A stretch of DNA of 64,000 bases from Sphingomonas sp. R-74633 (GTDB lineage: Bacteria; Pseudomonadota; Alphaproteobacteria; Sphingomonadales; Sphingomonadaceae), in assembly GCF_013416555.1 (NCBI RefSeq), contig NZ_JACCFG010000001.1, positions 1,054,001 through 1,118,000 on the forward strand, in the 5' to 3' direction. Shown here in pieces: positions 6,575-14,999 of this stretch; position 1 is the stretch's first letter, and each line of letters begins with the position of its first letter. The notes below the pieces were generated by a model that saw only the letters and a list, made by a program, of their open reading frames with translations, did not search any database and had not been told where the DNA came from. Made by a program: the position numbers and the translations under genes.

Positions 6575-9085
6575 ATGAAGAAGCATTTCCTGTTGATCAC
6601 TGTTGCGCCGTTCGCGCTCGTCGCGCCTGCCATGGCCAACGAAACCGTCCCGGCCGCACCGGTCGTGTCGAACACCGACGCGAAGCCCGAAGGTCAGGAC
6701 CAGAAGGCCCCGGCCAAGAAGGGCACCGAAGAGGTGTTCTCGACCGGCGTCGCCAAGGGCCGCGACCGTCTGGACAGCGCCACCTCGACCAGCGCCCTGC
6801 GCGCCAGCGAGGTCGACAAGATCGGCGCACGCTCGATCTCGGAAATCCTCCGCGACATCCCCGGCATTCGCGCCGAAGCCTCGACCGGTGAAGGCAGCGC
6901 CAACATCACCATCCGCGGCCTCCCGATCGCCTCGACCGGCGCCAAGTTCCTGCAGCTGCAGGAAGACGGCCTGCCGATCCTCGAGTTCGGCGACATCGCC
7001 TTCGCGACCGCCGACACGTTCCTGCGCGCCGACCTGAACCTGGCAGCCGTGGAAGCGATCCGCGGCGGCTCGGCTTCGACCTTCGCATCGAACTCGCCCG
7101 GCGGCATCGTCAACTTCATCTCGAAGACCGGCGACACCGAAGGCGGCGCCGTGCAGCTCTCGGCCGGCCTCGACTATGGCATGCGCCGCGTCGACTTCGA
7201 CTATGGTGCCAAGATCACCCCGACGCTGCGCTTCCATGTCGGCGGCTTCTACCGCGACGGCGAAGGCCCGCGCGCGACCGGATACAACTCGACCCATGGT
7301 GGCCAGATCAAGCTGAACGTCACCAAGGAGTTCGATGGCGGCTATGTCCGCGTCTACGCCAAGTATATGGACGACGTGACGCCGGCCTATGACATCACCC
7401 CGATCGCGGTGAGCGGCACCAACCTGAAGCCCGTCTACAAGAACATTGCCGGCTATGACGTGCGTCATGACTCGCTGTTCTCGAAGAACTTCCAGAGCCA
7501 GCTGACCCTCAACGGCCAGAACCAGCCCGTGCGTGACGACGTCACTGCCGGCCAGCACCCGATCGTCAAGTCGATCGGTCTGGAGAGCAAGTTCGAAGTC
7601 GCCGGCTGGGACCTGACCGAGAAGTTCCGCTACGCCGACATGTCGAACCACTATATGGGCATCTACTATGCCCAGTTCGTGCCCGCGGCAGCGATGCCGG
7701 CGGCGTTCGGCGCCCCGGGTGGCTCGCTTCGCTATGCGAGCGGCCCGCTCACCGGCCAGACCGTCACCAACCCGACTACGCTGAACGGCAACGGCCTCGG
7801 CGCGCTGATGATGCTCGCCGACACGGACCTGCACAGCCTGCAGAACATCACCAATGACATCCGCGCCAGCAAGGTGTGGAAGCTCGGTGACAATGACCTG
7901 ACCACCACGGTCGGCGTCTACAGCTCGCGCCAGACGATCCAGTCCGACTGGGACTGGGCGAGCGTTCTCAGCGGCATCTCCGACAATGGTGACGCGGCGC
8001 TGCTCGACGTCGTGACCCCGACCAACATCAAGGTCACCCAGGACGGCACGCTGCGCTATGGCGCGCCGACCCCCGGCCAGTTCCGCCGCACCTACGACCT
8101 CGCCACCACCACCAACGCGCCGTTCGCCTCGGTGAACCTGAAGATCGGTGGCGTCGCCATCGGTGGCTCGCTGCGCTACGACTTCGGCAAGACCGAAGGC
8201 ACCGTCTTCGGTGCGGATCTCGGCGGCGGTCGCGTCGGCACCGTTGCCAAGGACATCAATGGCGACGGCGTGATTTCGGTCCCCGAGATGGCAGTTGCCT
8301 ACACCCCGGCACGCGGCGCCCCGGTCGACTACAATTATGGCTATCTGTCCTACTCGGCCGGCATCAACTGGCGCATCGCGGAGCCGCTCGCGGTCTTCGC
8401 TCGCTACAGCCGTGGCGGCCGCGCCAATGCCGACCGTATCCAGTTCTCGCCGCTGGTGAGCACGCTGGACGGCAGCATGATCGACAAGGACGCCGCGGTG
8501 GACGTGGTGCACCAGGCCGAGGCGGGCGTTAAGTTCCGCAACGACAACCTGACGCTCAACGTCACCGGCTTCTGGGCCAAGGCCGAGGACAGCAACCTCG
8601 ACTCGACCACCGGCCAGCCGCTGCTGCGCGACTACAAGGCGATCGGCGCCGAGTTCGAGGGCAGCTACCGCATGGGTATCTTCAGCATCACTGCTGGCGC
8701 GACCTATACGGATGCCGAGATCGTCAAGGACGTGCTCACCCCGGCGAACAACGGCCACACGCCGCAGCACCAGGCGAAGCTGATCTACCAGGTCACCCCG
8801 CAGATCACGACCGACAAGTTCAGTGTCGGTGCGGTGTTTGTCGGCACGACCGGCAGCTGGGCCACCGCTGCGAACACGCTGAAGGTCCCGGGCTACACGA
8901 CGACCAACGCGTTCGTGCAGTTCCGTCCGCTCGACAAGGTCACGCTGTCGCTCAACGCAGCCAACCTGTTCGACGTCGTCGCGATCACTGCGATCGACGA
9001 CGCGGTGATCCCGGCGGCAGGCGTTGCCCGTGCGCACGTCCTCAACGGCCGCACGATCTCGGGCTCGGTCCGCTTCGACTTCTGA
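6575..9085 (+). CDS. TonB-dependent outer-membrane receptor
   Basis: An 836-residue receptor for active uptake of an unknown ligand. The start at 6575 is chosen for its signal peptide (MKKHFLLITVAPFALVAPAMA); the longer frame upstream is not signal-like. After a short Pro/Lys-rich stretch comes the plug (about 60-180, with ISEILRDIPGIRAEAS and NITIRGLPI), then a 22-strand-type beta-barrel ending in the aromatic residue F (SVRFDF). D560-E571 is a perfect EF-hand-type loop (DINGDGVISVPE), probably in an extracellular loop. The substrate cannot be told; neighbours are a chemoreceptor and a DUF2332 protein. A GC hairpin follows the stop. Confidence 0.9.
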   Translation: MKKHFLLITVAPFALVAPAMANETVPAAPVVSNTDAKPEGQDQKAPAKKGTEEVFSTGVAKGRDRLDSATSTSALRASEVDKIGARSISEILRDIPGIRAEASTGEGSANITIRGLPIASTGAKFLQLQEDGLPILEFGDIAFATADTFLRADLNLAAVEAIRGGSASTFASNSPGGIVNFISKTGDTEGGAVQLSAGLDYGMRRVDFDYGAKITPTLRFHVGGFYRDGEGPRATGYNSTHGGQIKLNVTKEFDGGYVRVYAKYMDDVTPAYDITPIAVSGTNLKPVYKNIAGYDVRHDSLFSKNFQSQLTLNGQNQPVRDDVTAGQHPIVKSIGLESKFEVAGWDLTEKFRYADMSNHYMGIYYAQFVPAAAMPAAFGAPGGSLRYASGPLTGQTVTNPTTLNGNGLGALMMLADTDLHSLQNITNDIRASKVWKLGDNDLTTTVGVYSSRQTIQSDWDWASVLSGISDNGDAALLDVVTPTNIKVTQDGTLRYGAPTPGQFRRTYDLATTTNAPFASVNLKIGGVAIGGSLRYDFGKTEGTVFGADLGGGRVGTVAKDINGDGVISVPEMAVAYTPARGAPVDYNYGYLSYSAGINWRIAEPLAVFARYSRGGRANADRIQFSPLVSTLDGSMIDKDAAVDVVHQAEAGVKFRNDNLTLNVTGFWAKAEDSNLDSTTGQPLLRDYKAIGAEFEGSYRMGIFSITAGATYTDAEIVKDVLTPANNGHTPQHQAKLIYQVTPQITTDKFSVGAVFVGTTGSWATAANTLKVPGYTTTNAFVQFRPLDKVTLSLNAANLFDVVAITAIDDAVIPAAGVARAHVLNGRTISGSVRFDF

Positions 9086-9097
9086 TCGGGAACAAGG

Positions 9098-9126
9098 CCC
9101 GGGCCGCGCGAGGGGCGCGGCTCGGG
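9098..9126 (+). terminator. GC-rich hairpin after the TonB receptor gene
   Basis: CCCGGGCCGCGC (9098-9109) pairs with GCGCGGCTCGGG (9115-9126) with one G-T pair and a 5-base loop. The following TCCTCTCCTGTT is only moderately T-rich, so termination may be partial and some transcripts could run into the chemoreceptor gene. Confidence 0.55.
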
Positions 9127-9208
9127 TCCTCTCCTGTTCGGAAGGCCCCCTTTGAGGGTGGCAGCAATGCGGTCGCAAGAGCCGTCACCTCGATAAAGGC
9201 TAGGAAAT

Positions 9209-11068
9209 ATGTTCAAGGCCATGAAGATCCCCAGGAAGCTGGGACTTTCGTTCCTGACGATCTGCGCGACGGCGGCAGTCGTGATGCTGGTATTCTATTC
9301 CAGCATTTCTGCGATTCGCGGCTCGACCGACGCCAACAATCTCAGCCAGTCCATTCACGCCAAGACGCTCGGTCTCGAGACGGCGCTGCTGCGCCAGAAC
9401 AGCCAGATGCGCGGCTTCCTCGTCACCGGTGACGAGACCTATCTCAAGTCGTACAACGAAGGCGGCGCCGACTATGACAAGACGTCGGCCGAGCTCGAGG
9501 ACCTGCTCAAGGAACCCAAGCTCGCGGCGGCGCTCGATCAGTCGCGCGACGAAACGCTGAAGTGGCGCAAGGACTGGAGCGATCGCCTGATCGCCAAGGT
9601 CAAGGCAGGCCAGCGTGACGCGGCAGAGGCCGAAGTCCGTGCCGCGGGCAAGGCAGTGCTGACCAGCAACGCCGTGCTGCCGCTGCGCGAGATCAAGGAC
9701 GCGCAGACCGCGCTGATCGAAAAGAACAGCGCGCGCCAGGAATCGGCGATCGGCACGGCATTGTTCGTGCTCGTGGTCGGCGCAATCGCGCTGATCGGCA
9801 TCGCCATCGCACTCGCCGTGATGCTCACGGGTCTGATCGCCAAGCCGATCAGCGGCCTCACCCGCACCATGGCGGATCTCGCTGCGGGCCGGAACGACAT
9901 CGCGGTGCCCGATACCGATCGTGGCGACGAGCTGGGCGACATGGCACGTGCAGTGCTGGTGTTCCGCGATGCCGCGGTCGCCAAGCAGGCGTCCGATGCC
10001 GCCAATGCGCGAGCAGAGGCCGAGCAGAAGATGGTCGTCGAGACCATCTCGACGCACCTCTCCGAACTGGCCGGCGGTAACCTTACCGCCGAGATCACCC
10101 AGGCCTTCCCGGGCGATTACGAGGCAGTGAAGACCAACTTCAACGCCGCCGTGACCGAGCTGCGCAGCCTGATCGCTTCGGTGATGGAATCGGCATCGTC
10201 GATCCACACCGGCTCGAGCGAGATCGCCCAGGCCTCGGAAGACCTGGCACGACGCACCGAAGCCAATGCCGCCAGCCTCGAGCAGACGGCAGCCGCAGTC
10301 ACCCAGATGAACGGCCGCCTGCGCGCGACCGCCGATGCTGCCAACCGCACGGTTGCCCGCGCCGACGACACGATCTCGACCGTGACCAACGGCCGCGAGA
10401 CTGCCGACGAAGCGGTGCAGGCGATGGGCCGCGTCAGCGAAAGCGCCAAGGGCATCGACTCGGTCATCGAAGGGCTCGACAAGATCGCCTTCCAGACCCG
10501 CGTTCTCGCGATGAACGCCGCCGTCGAAGCCGGCCGTGCCGGTGAAGCCGGCCGTGGCTTCGCGGTGGTCGCCGATCTCGTCTCGGCGCTCGCGATGCGG
10601 GCGGAAGAGGAAGCCGGCCGCGCCCGCGACCAGCTGACCGCTACCCAGACCGACATCACTGCGGCAGTGGAGATGGTCCAGCGCGTCGACGGCGCGCTCG
10701 CCAACATCTCGACCGGCGTGGGCGAAGTGCACGGGCTGCTCGGCGAAATGGCGTCGGACAACCAGGCGCAGGCGACCGCGATCAGCGAAGTCAGCACCGC
10801 GATCGGTGCGATGGACCAGTCGACCCAGCAGAATGCGGCGATGGTCGAGGAAACCTCGGCTGCCGCGCGTAACCTCGCCAGCGAAGTCACTACGCTCTCC
10901 GAGCAGGCCCGCCGCTTCAATGTCGGCGAGCCAGGGCGTCGGCCCGCGGCGATGACGTCGGCCAAGTCCTATGTCTCTCCGGTCAAGCCGCTCCCGGCGG
11001 CTGCGGTGTCGGCACTGGTGCGCAAGAACGGCGCCGGTGCTGCCGCGGACGACTGGCAGTCCTTCTGA
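9209..11068 (+). CDS. methyl-accepting chemotaxis-type receptor with CHASE3-like sensor
   Basis: A 619-residue membrane receptor. TM1 is at about residues 10-32. A periplasmic helical domain resembling CHASE3 follows (GFLVTGDETYLKSYNE), then TM2 (about 188-212), HAMP (about 213-265) and a long cytoplasmic coiled-coil with the MCP hairpin. The tip reads FQTRVLAMNAAVEAGRAGEA and GFAVVADLVSALAMRAEEEA, where classical receptors have FQTN(I/L)LALNAAVEA and EVRxLAQRS. The Asn-to-Arg change and the loss of the EVR arginine lie in the region that contacts CheA/CheW and other receptors. No che genes are in the window. A 123-bp gap with a hairpin separates it from the TonB receptor gene. Confidence 0.88.
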   Translation: MFKAMKIPRKLGLSFLTICATAAVVMLVFYSSISAIRGSTDANNLSQSIHAKTLGLETALLRQNSQMRGFLVTGDETYLKSYNEGGADYDKTSAELEDLLKEPKLAAALDQSRDETLKWRKDWSDRLIAKVKAGQRDAAEAEVRAAGKAVLTSNAVLPLREIKDAQTALIEKNSARQESAIGTALFVLVVGAIALIGIAIALAVMLTGLIAKPISGLTRTMADLAAGRNDIAVPDTDRGDELGDMARAVLVFRDAAVAKQASDAANARAEAEQKMVVETISTHLSELAGGNLTAEITQAFPGDYEAVKTNFNAAVTELRSLIASVMESASSIHTGSSEIAQASEDLARRTEANAASLEQTAAAVTQMNGRLRATADAANRTVARADDTISTVTNGRETADEAVQAMGRVSESAKGIDSVIEGLDKIAFQTRVLAMNAAVEAGRAGEAGRGFAVVADLVSALAMRAEEEAGRARDQLTATQTDITAAVEMVQRVDGALANISTGVGEVHGLLGEMASDNQAQATAISEVSTAIGAMDQSTQQNAAMVEETSAAARNLASEVTTLSEQARRFNVGEPGRRPAAMTSAKSYVSPVKPLPAAAVSALVRKNGAGAAADDWQSF

Positions 11069-11075
11069 ATGCGGC

Positions 11076-11105
11076 CCGGCCCGGTGGCGAAAGCTGCCGG
11101 GCCGG
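11076..11105 (+). terminator. stem-loop with GAAA tetraloop after the chemoreceptor gene
   Basis: A 13-bp stem (11076-11088 with 11093-11105, including two G-T pairs) is capped by GAAA. It starts 8 bases after the stop codon. No T-run follows, so it may be a transcript-stabilising 3' hairpin rather than a full terminator. Confidence 0.5.
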
Positions 11106-11159
11106 ATCGTCTGTGCCCGCGTGTCACCGCCTCTCGGGGCGGCAAGGAAAATAACAAAG

Positions 11160-12197
11160 ATGAACATGATGGTTCTCTCGGTCGAAGGTGAATTGCGCCG
11201 TCAGGCCCGAGTTGCACGCCGGCTCGGCTCGCCGTTCGTCGCGTCGGTGCTCGAGGCCGGGCATCGCCAGCTCGGCCGGGCGCCACGTACCGAGGCGCTG
11301 ATCGAGAGCTGGCCGCGCGATCCGTCCGCCTCCGCGCTGGCGATGCGCTTCAACGCCGCGCTTCATTGCCTCGCCCGCCGCGGCGAACTCGAAGTGCTAC
11401 GCGGGCTCTACGCCCGCGAGCATGAGGATTATGACGGCGCGATCGGCGCCGCGCTCGCCGCCTCCGACGATTTCATCGCCGGCTGGATGGAGAATACCCC
11501 GCAGACCAACGAAGTCGGCCGCGCTGCCGCGATCGGCGCCGCGCTGATGGCCGCGCGCCATCGTTTCGGCCTGCCCTTCGAGCTGTTCGAGCTGGGATCG
11601 AGCTGCGGCCTGAACCTCAACCTTGCCCGCTATGGCTATGATCTGGGCGGCGTGATCGCCGGCGAGGAGCATTCGCCGGTGCAGGTCGTGCCGTTATGGA
11701 CCGGCCCCGCCCCCCTTCCCGCCCCGATCGAAGTCGCCGCGGCGCGCGGAGTCGATCTTAATCCGCTCGATGCCGGAGACCTCGCCACGCGCGAACGGCT
11801 GCTATCCTATGTCTGGGCCGATCAGCCGGGCCGCGCCCGCCGGCTCGAGCGTGCGCTTGACCTCGCGCTGCGCCATCCCCCGCGGATCGACCGCGCCGAT
11901 GCCGCCTCCTGGCTCGCCCAGCGGCTCGAGGAACCGCAGACGGACGGGCTATGCCGAGTCGTCTTCCATTCGATGGTGCTGCAATATCTCACGGCCGAGG
12001 ATCGCCAGTCGGTGCTCTATGCGATCCGCACCGCCGGCGCCCGCGCCACCGAAGCGCGGCCGCTCGCCTGGATCAGCTTCGAATGGACGCCGACGCGCAG
12101 CGAAGTGCATCTGTCGCTCACCTGCTGGCCGAGCGGCGAGACGAAGCGGCTGGCGACCTGCCATGCCTATGGCAACTGGATCGATTGGCGCGGCTGA
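11160..12197 (+). CDS. DUF2332 family protein
   Basis: A 345-residue cytoplasmic protein starting MNMMVLSVEGELRRQARVARRLGSPF, with AAGGA about 11 bases ahead of the ATG. It shows the hallmarks of DUF2332: an N-terminal helical part (NAALHCLARRGE), the glycine-rich FELGSSCGLNLNLARYGYDLGG near residues 140-165, and a C-terminal part with HSMVLQYLTAED and WISFEWTP. The ELGSSCGLNL segment looks like a Rossmann-type ligand loop, and some authors have likened the family to methyltransferases, but no reaction is established. It has no signal peptide. Its link to the preceding receptor gene is unknown. Confidence 0.85.
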   Translation: MNMMVLSVEGELRRQARVARRLGSPFVASVLEAGHRQLGRAPRTEALIESWPRDPSASALAMRFNAALHCLARRGELEVLRGLYAREHEDYDGAIGAALAASDDFIAGWMENTPQTNEVGRAAAIGAALMAARHRFGLPFELFELGSSCGLNLNLARYGYDLGGVIAGEEHSPVQVVPLWTGPAPLPAPIEVAAARGVDLNPLDAGDLATRERLLSYVWADQPGRARRLERALDLALRHPPRIDRADAASWLAQRLEEPQTDGLCRVVFHSMVLQYLTAEDRQSVLYAIRTAGARATEARPLAWISFEWTPTRSEVHLSLTCWPSGETKRLATCHAYGNWIDWRG

Positions 12198-12216
12198 AAC
12201 GGGACCCCGGGGGCGA

Positions 12217-12744
12217 TCAGTCCCCCGGCATCGCCTTCCAAAGCGCGGATGCCACCCCGCCGCCGCCCAGGCTGACGGGCGAGGTGTCCTCCTTGCCGTC
12301 GATGCGCCACACCAGCATGGTGCTCAGCGCCGAACGGCGGAAGCGCGGCTTACGGTAGTCGGAAAGAATATCGTACACCGCCCAGCTGCTGCCTCGCACG
12401 CTGGTAGTGTTCTTGCCGATGTCGAGCTTGGCGAGATGCCAGGCGGGCAGCGCGCGCACCTGTTCGATCGAGAAGCTGGTCTGGATGACTACCGGCTCTT
12501 CCTGCGGCACCGGCCTTGCGGCAGGCAGCACGGCAATCTCACGCCGTTCCACACCACGATAGGCGATCGGCAGGAAGGTCGGACGTTGGGCCGCGACGCC
12601 GCGGCCAGGTGGCGCGGCACGCGAAGCACCATCGGCAGCCAGAAGCGCCTTGATATTGGGTATGATCGGCAGGTCCCTATCGCCTGCCAATACCGTCGTG
12701 GGCGCGGCACATGCCGCCGCGCAAAGCAGCAGACCCTTGAGCAT
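12217..12744 (-). CDS. exported hypothetical protein
   Basis: A 175-residue protein with a signal peptide (MLKGLLLCAAACAAPTTVLAG). GTG at 12747 and ATG at 12744 are adjacent; GGGGA lies upstream and suits either. The mature part has a Pro/Ala-rich segment, then a beta-rich domain (VVIQTSFSIEQVRALPAWHL in part; SWAVYDILSDYRKPRFRRSALSTMLVWRIDG in parts). The repeated aromatic pattern suggests a small beta-sandwich, but no family is recognised. It converges on the DUF2332 gene, with only 19 bp between the stops. Confidence 0.7.
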   Translation of the reverse strand: MLKGLLLCAAACAAPTTVLAGDRDLPIIPNIKALLAADGASRAAPPGRGVAAQRPTFLPIAYRGVERREIAVLPAARPVPQEEPVVIQTSFSIEQVRALPAWHLAKLDIGKNTTSVRGSSWAVYDILSDYRKPRFRRSALSTMLVWRIDGKEDTSPVSLGGGGVASALWKAMPGD

Positions 12745-12840
12745 CACCAGTTTCCCCAGCAGGTGAAAGCTTGAAGAGGATGTCCTAGTTCGCAGACAAG
12801 CGCAATCGGCCGCGCATCCTTTCGGCGCACGGCGCAGTCG

Positions 12841-13167
12841 TTATGCCGTAAGTGCTTCGAAATTCTCGGGTGTAAGCGCGGTCTGGAACTCGAGGCCGGC
12901 CTCGAAATCGTTCGACCAGACGACGCGCGCGGCCACATGCCCGATATTGGGCAGCGCCAGCCAGATCATCGAATTGGCCTTGATCAGCGAATAGGTCTGG
13001 ATGCGGGCGCCGTGCAGCGAAAGGTCGGTCACCTTGCACAATGCGCGATCCAGGCCTCCGCGGCCGATCTTCGCATCGAGCGACACGGGCGCACGCATCG
13101 AGCGTCGCCGGCCAAGCTCTTCGGCCGGTTCGAACTCTGCTGCGAATGCTCGTGCTGCGCTTGCCAT
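12841..13167 (-). CDS. PilZ domain protein
   Basis: A 108-residue single-domain PilZ protein, a cyclic-di-GMP receptor family. The expected RxxxR appears as RRRSMRAPV near residues 20-27, and the second motif as DLSLHGARIQT in place of the usual D/NxSxxG. Then come WLALPNIGHVAARVVWSNDFEAGLEF, the barrel strands. An upstream in-frame TTG at 13176 is possible, but ATG at 13167 is simpler; neither has a strong ribosome-binding site. A near-consensus CtrA site lies 25-40 bp upstream, pointing to cell-cycle control. It probably acts as a small c-di-GMP adaptor on motility or surface functions. Confidence 0.85.
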   Translation of the reverse strand: MASAARAFAAEFEPAEELGRRRSMRAPVSLDAKIGRGGLDRALCKVTDLSLHGARIQTYSLIKANSMIWLALPNIGHVAARVVWSNDFEAGLEFQTALTPENFEALTA

Positions 13168-13191
13168 GTTGGGCAAGCTACCGTCGGGTGG

Positions 13192-13206
13192 CTAACGGCG
13201 CGTTAA
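13192..13206. promoter_or_regulatory. putative CtrA-binding site upstream of the PilZ gene
   Basis: CTAA (13192-13195), 7 bases, TTAA (13203-13206) matches the CtrA consensus TTAA-N7-TTAA at 7 of 8 positions. It lies between the PilZ gene start and the rpmE 3' end, in promoter position for the PilZ gene. CtrA is the response regulator controlled by CckA, whose gene is at 53726-56122. Confidence 0.5.
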
Positions 13207-13234
13207 CGAGAACGCGCCGTTTCACCCATCCGGC

Positions 13235-13465
13235 TTACTTCTTGCCGAGGTTCAGGCCACCGAAGCGCTTGTTGAAGCGCGCAACCTGGCCGCCCTGATC
13301 AAGCATCTGGCCACGGCCACCGGTCCAGGCCGGGTGTGCCAGCGGATCGATCTCGAGCTGCATGAGATCGCCTTCCTTGCCCCAGGTCGAGCGGGTCTCG
13401 TAGGTCGTCCCGTCGGTCATCTGGATCTTGATCATGTGATAGTCGGGATGGGTATCTTTCTTCAC
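13235..13465 (-). CDS. rpmE: 50S ribosomal protein L31
   Basis: A 76-residue ribosomal protein. The start is GTG at 13465, preceded by AAGGAA 7 bases away; the conserved N-terminus is then (M)[20 protein letters not shown]-like HPAWTGG and RFNKRFGGL near the C-terminus are diagnostic. It is the alphaproteobacterial form without the CxxC zinc pair. The gene stands between the PilZ gene and the small membrane protein. Confidence 0.95.
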   Translation of the reverse strand: MKKDTHPDYHMIKIQMTDGTTYETRSTWGKEGDLMQLEIDPLAHPAWTGGRGQMLDQGGQVARFNKRFGGLNLGKK

Positions 13466-13555
13466 GTCCAAATTCCTTGAAAAGCCACCGGTTTCCGACC
13501 GGCAGGAGGGCGCGCGGTTAGCAGACGCGCGCGGCCTGTGCAACTTCGTAAAATA

Positions 13556-13771
13556 TCAGCGCCGCACCAGCCACCAGCGGCGTGCAGCCACGCCGGCCCA
13601 GATCGCCTCGACCAGCCCGAACGGCCATGCGCCCTGCAGGAAGCCATAGGTCGATCCGAGAATGCAGGAAGCCGCGAAGGCAAGGATCCACCCTGCCCCG
13701 CGGCTTTCCAGCGCATAGCTAATCAGCATGGCTGTCACCGCGAACAGGCCGAACGCGGTGAGCAGGTCCAT
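13556..13771 (-). CDS. small inner-membrane protein
   Basis: A 71-residue protein, [22 protein letters not shown] at its start, with two or three hydrophobic segments (4-20, 28-43, 48-60) and a basic end (RRWWLVRR). Its ATG overlaps the fabZ stop codon (TGATG at 13773-13769), so translation is coupled to fabZ. The tail FGLVEAIWAGVAARRW resembles the CBU_0592-like small membrane family, but this is a weak match by eye. Function unknown. Confidence 0.75.
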   Translation of the reverse strand: MDLLTAFGLFAVTAMLISYALESRGAGWILAFAASCILGSTYGFLQGAWPFGLVEAIWAGVAARRWWLVRR

Positions 13772-14250
13772 CAGGCTGCCGGCGGATCCGCGATCATCGC
13801 AGTGAACTCGCACTCGGTGGCGACTTCACCGTTGAGCGTCGCTCGGCCGGCGAACTTGCAGACGCGCGAACGCTTCTGGATGAACTCGACCTCGAGGCGA
13901 AGCAGCACGCCGGGCTCGACGGGCTTGCGGAACTTCACGCCATCGATCGACATGAAATAGACCAGCTTGCCCGATCCGGCGAGGCCGAGGCTCTCGACGG
14001 CGAGCACGCCTGCCGCCTGCGCCAGCGCCTCCACCTGGAGGACGCCGGGCATGATCGGCCTTCCGGGGAAATGCCCCTGGAAGAATTCCTCGTTCATCGA
14101 CACCGCCTTGATCGCGACGATTCGCTGGTCCGGGACCAGCTCCTCGACGCGATCGACGAGCAGCATCGGGTAACGATGCGGCAGCGCCGCCATCACCCGC
14201 TGAATATTCAGCGGGCCGATGTCGGCGGCTGCCGTTGCTTCCTCGCTCAC
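13771..14250 (-). CDS. fabZ: 3-hydroxyacyl-[ACP] dehydratase
   Basis: A 159-residue hot-dog fold dehydratase of fatty acid elongation. The start is GTG at 14250, overlapping the ompH stop as GTGA, which gives [34 protein letters not shown]. The catalytic His is in LPHRYPMLL and the Glu in [31 protein letters not shown] is the family signature. In most Gram-negatives lpxD precedes and lpxA follows it. Both are absent here, as expected for a sphingomonad without classical lipid A. Confidence 0.95.
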   Translation of the reverse strand: MSEEATAAADIGPLNIQRVMAALPHRYPMLLVDRVEELVPDQRIVAIKAVSMNEEFFQGHFPGRPIMPGVLQVEALAQAAGVLAVESLGLAGSGKLVYFMSIDGVKFRKPVEPGVLLRLEVEFIQKRSRVCKFAGRATLNGEVATECEFTAMIADPPAA

Positions 14251-14999
14251 CGCGGTTCGGCGGGCTTCTTGGCGCCAGCCGGAGCGGGCGCTGCGGGAGC
14301 CGGAGCGGCACCCGCCGGGCGCTGCTGCTGCTGGGCAGCCGCCTGATAGGCGCGGAGCTGCTCGAGCTGGGCCAGCTGCTGCTGCAGCGCCAGCGTCTCG
14401 CGCGCGGGCTGCCACTCGGCCGGCGGCTGGATGCTCACGGTCGGCACCGACTTGTCGAGCTCGGCGGTGATCGCGTCGCTGATGTCGGCCGAATCGGGCG
14501 CATACATGAAGGCTTCCGGCGTCAGGATCACACCGATCTTGCGGGCAGTGACGACGCGCATCTGCGCACCGTCATACTGGCGCAGGATCGACTCGATCGC
14601 GAACAGCTCGGCGCGGGCGGCCGGGTTGCTCAGCTTGCCGACATCGGTGTTGGCAGCGGTCTGCAGCGCGGCGATCCGGTCGAGCACCGGGTTCTTCGCG
14701 GCCTTGGCAGCGTTGATCTCGGCGTCGTCGACCTTCTTGTCCTTGTTGGTGTCGAGCTGCGCGAGGAGCGGCTCGGCTTCCTTCTGGGCAGCCTGACGGC
14801 GCGCGCTGATCTGATCGAAGGCGGCCTTGAAGGTCGTCTGGATCTGCTGCTGGGCTGCCGCGAACGCCTTGGACGAATCGACGACACGAACCGGGCTGGC
14901 GGTGGCGATGCCGTTCACCTGCGCCTGCGCGGGAGCCGCGAAGGCAAGCGCTGCGGGCGCAGCGAGCAGCGCGGCAAGAATGCGCTTCTTGATAATCAT
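14247..14999 (-). CDS. ompH: OmpH/Skp-family periplasmic chaperone with EF-hand-like insert
   Basis: A 250-residue exported protein (signal peptide ends FAAPAQA) in the canonical place after bamA. The core resembles Skp: a short beta start ([13 protein letters not shown]), then long coiled-coil helices. Skp is normally near 160 residues. The extra length comes from a [12 protein letters not shown] loop (residues 83-94), matching a Ca2+ EF-hand at positions 1, 3, 5, 8, 9 and 12, and a Gln/Ala/Pro-rich tail (about 210-250). It would hold unfolded outer-membrane proteins for the Bam complex. The stop overlaps the fabZ start. Confidence 0.85.
   Translation of the reverse strand: MIIKKRILAALLAAPAALAFAAPAQAQVNGIATASPVRVVDSSKAFAAAQQQIQTTFKAAFDQISARRQAAQKEAEPLLAQLDTNKDKKVDDAEINAAKAAKNPVLDRIAALQTAANTDVGKLSNPAARAELFAIESILRQYDGAQMRVVTARKIGVILTPEAFMYAPDSADISDAITAELDKSVPTVSIQPPAEWQPARETLALQQQLAQLEQLRAYQAAAQQQQRPAGAAPAPAAPAPAGAKKPAEPR

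Noticed and set aside
6554..9178. An 874-codon open frame antisense to the TonB receptor
   Set aside because: It mirrors the receptor's GC-rich third positions, has no ribosome-binding site or recognisable domain, and its translation is a run of charged, low-complexity residues typical of shadow frames.
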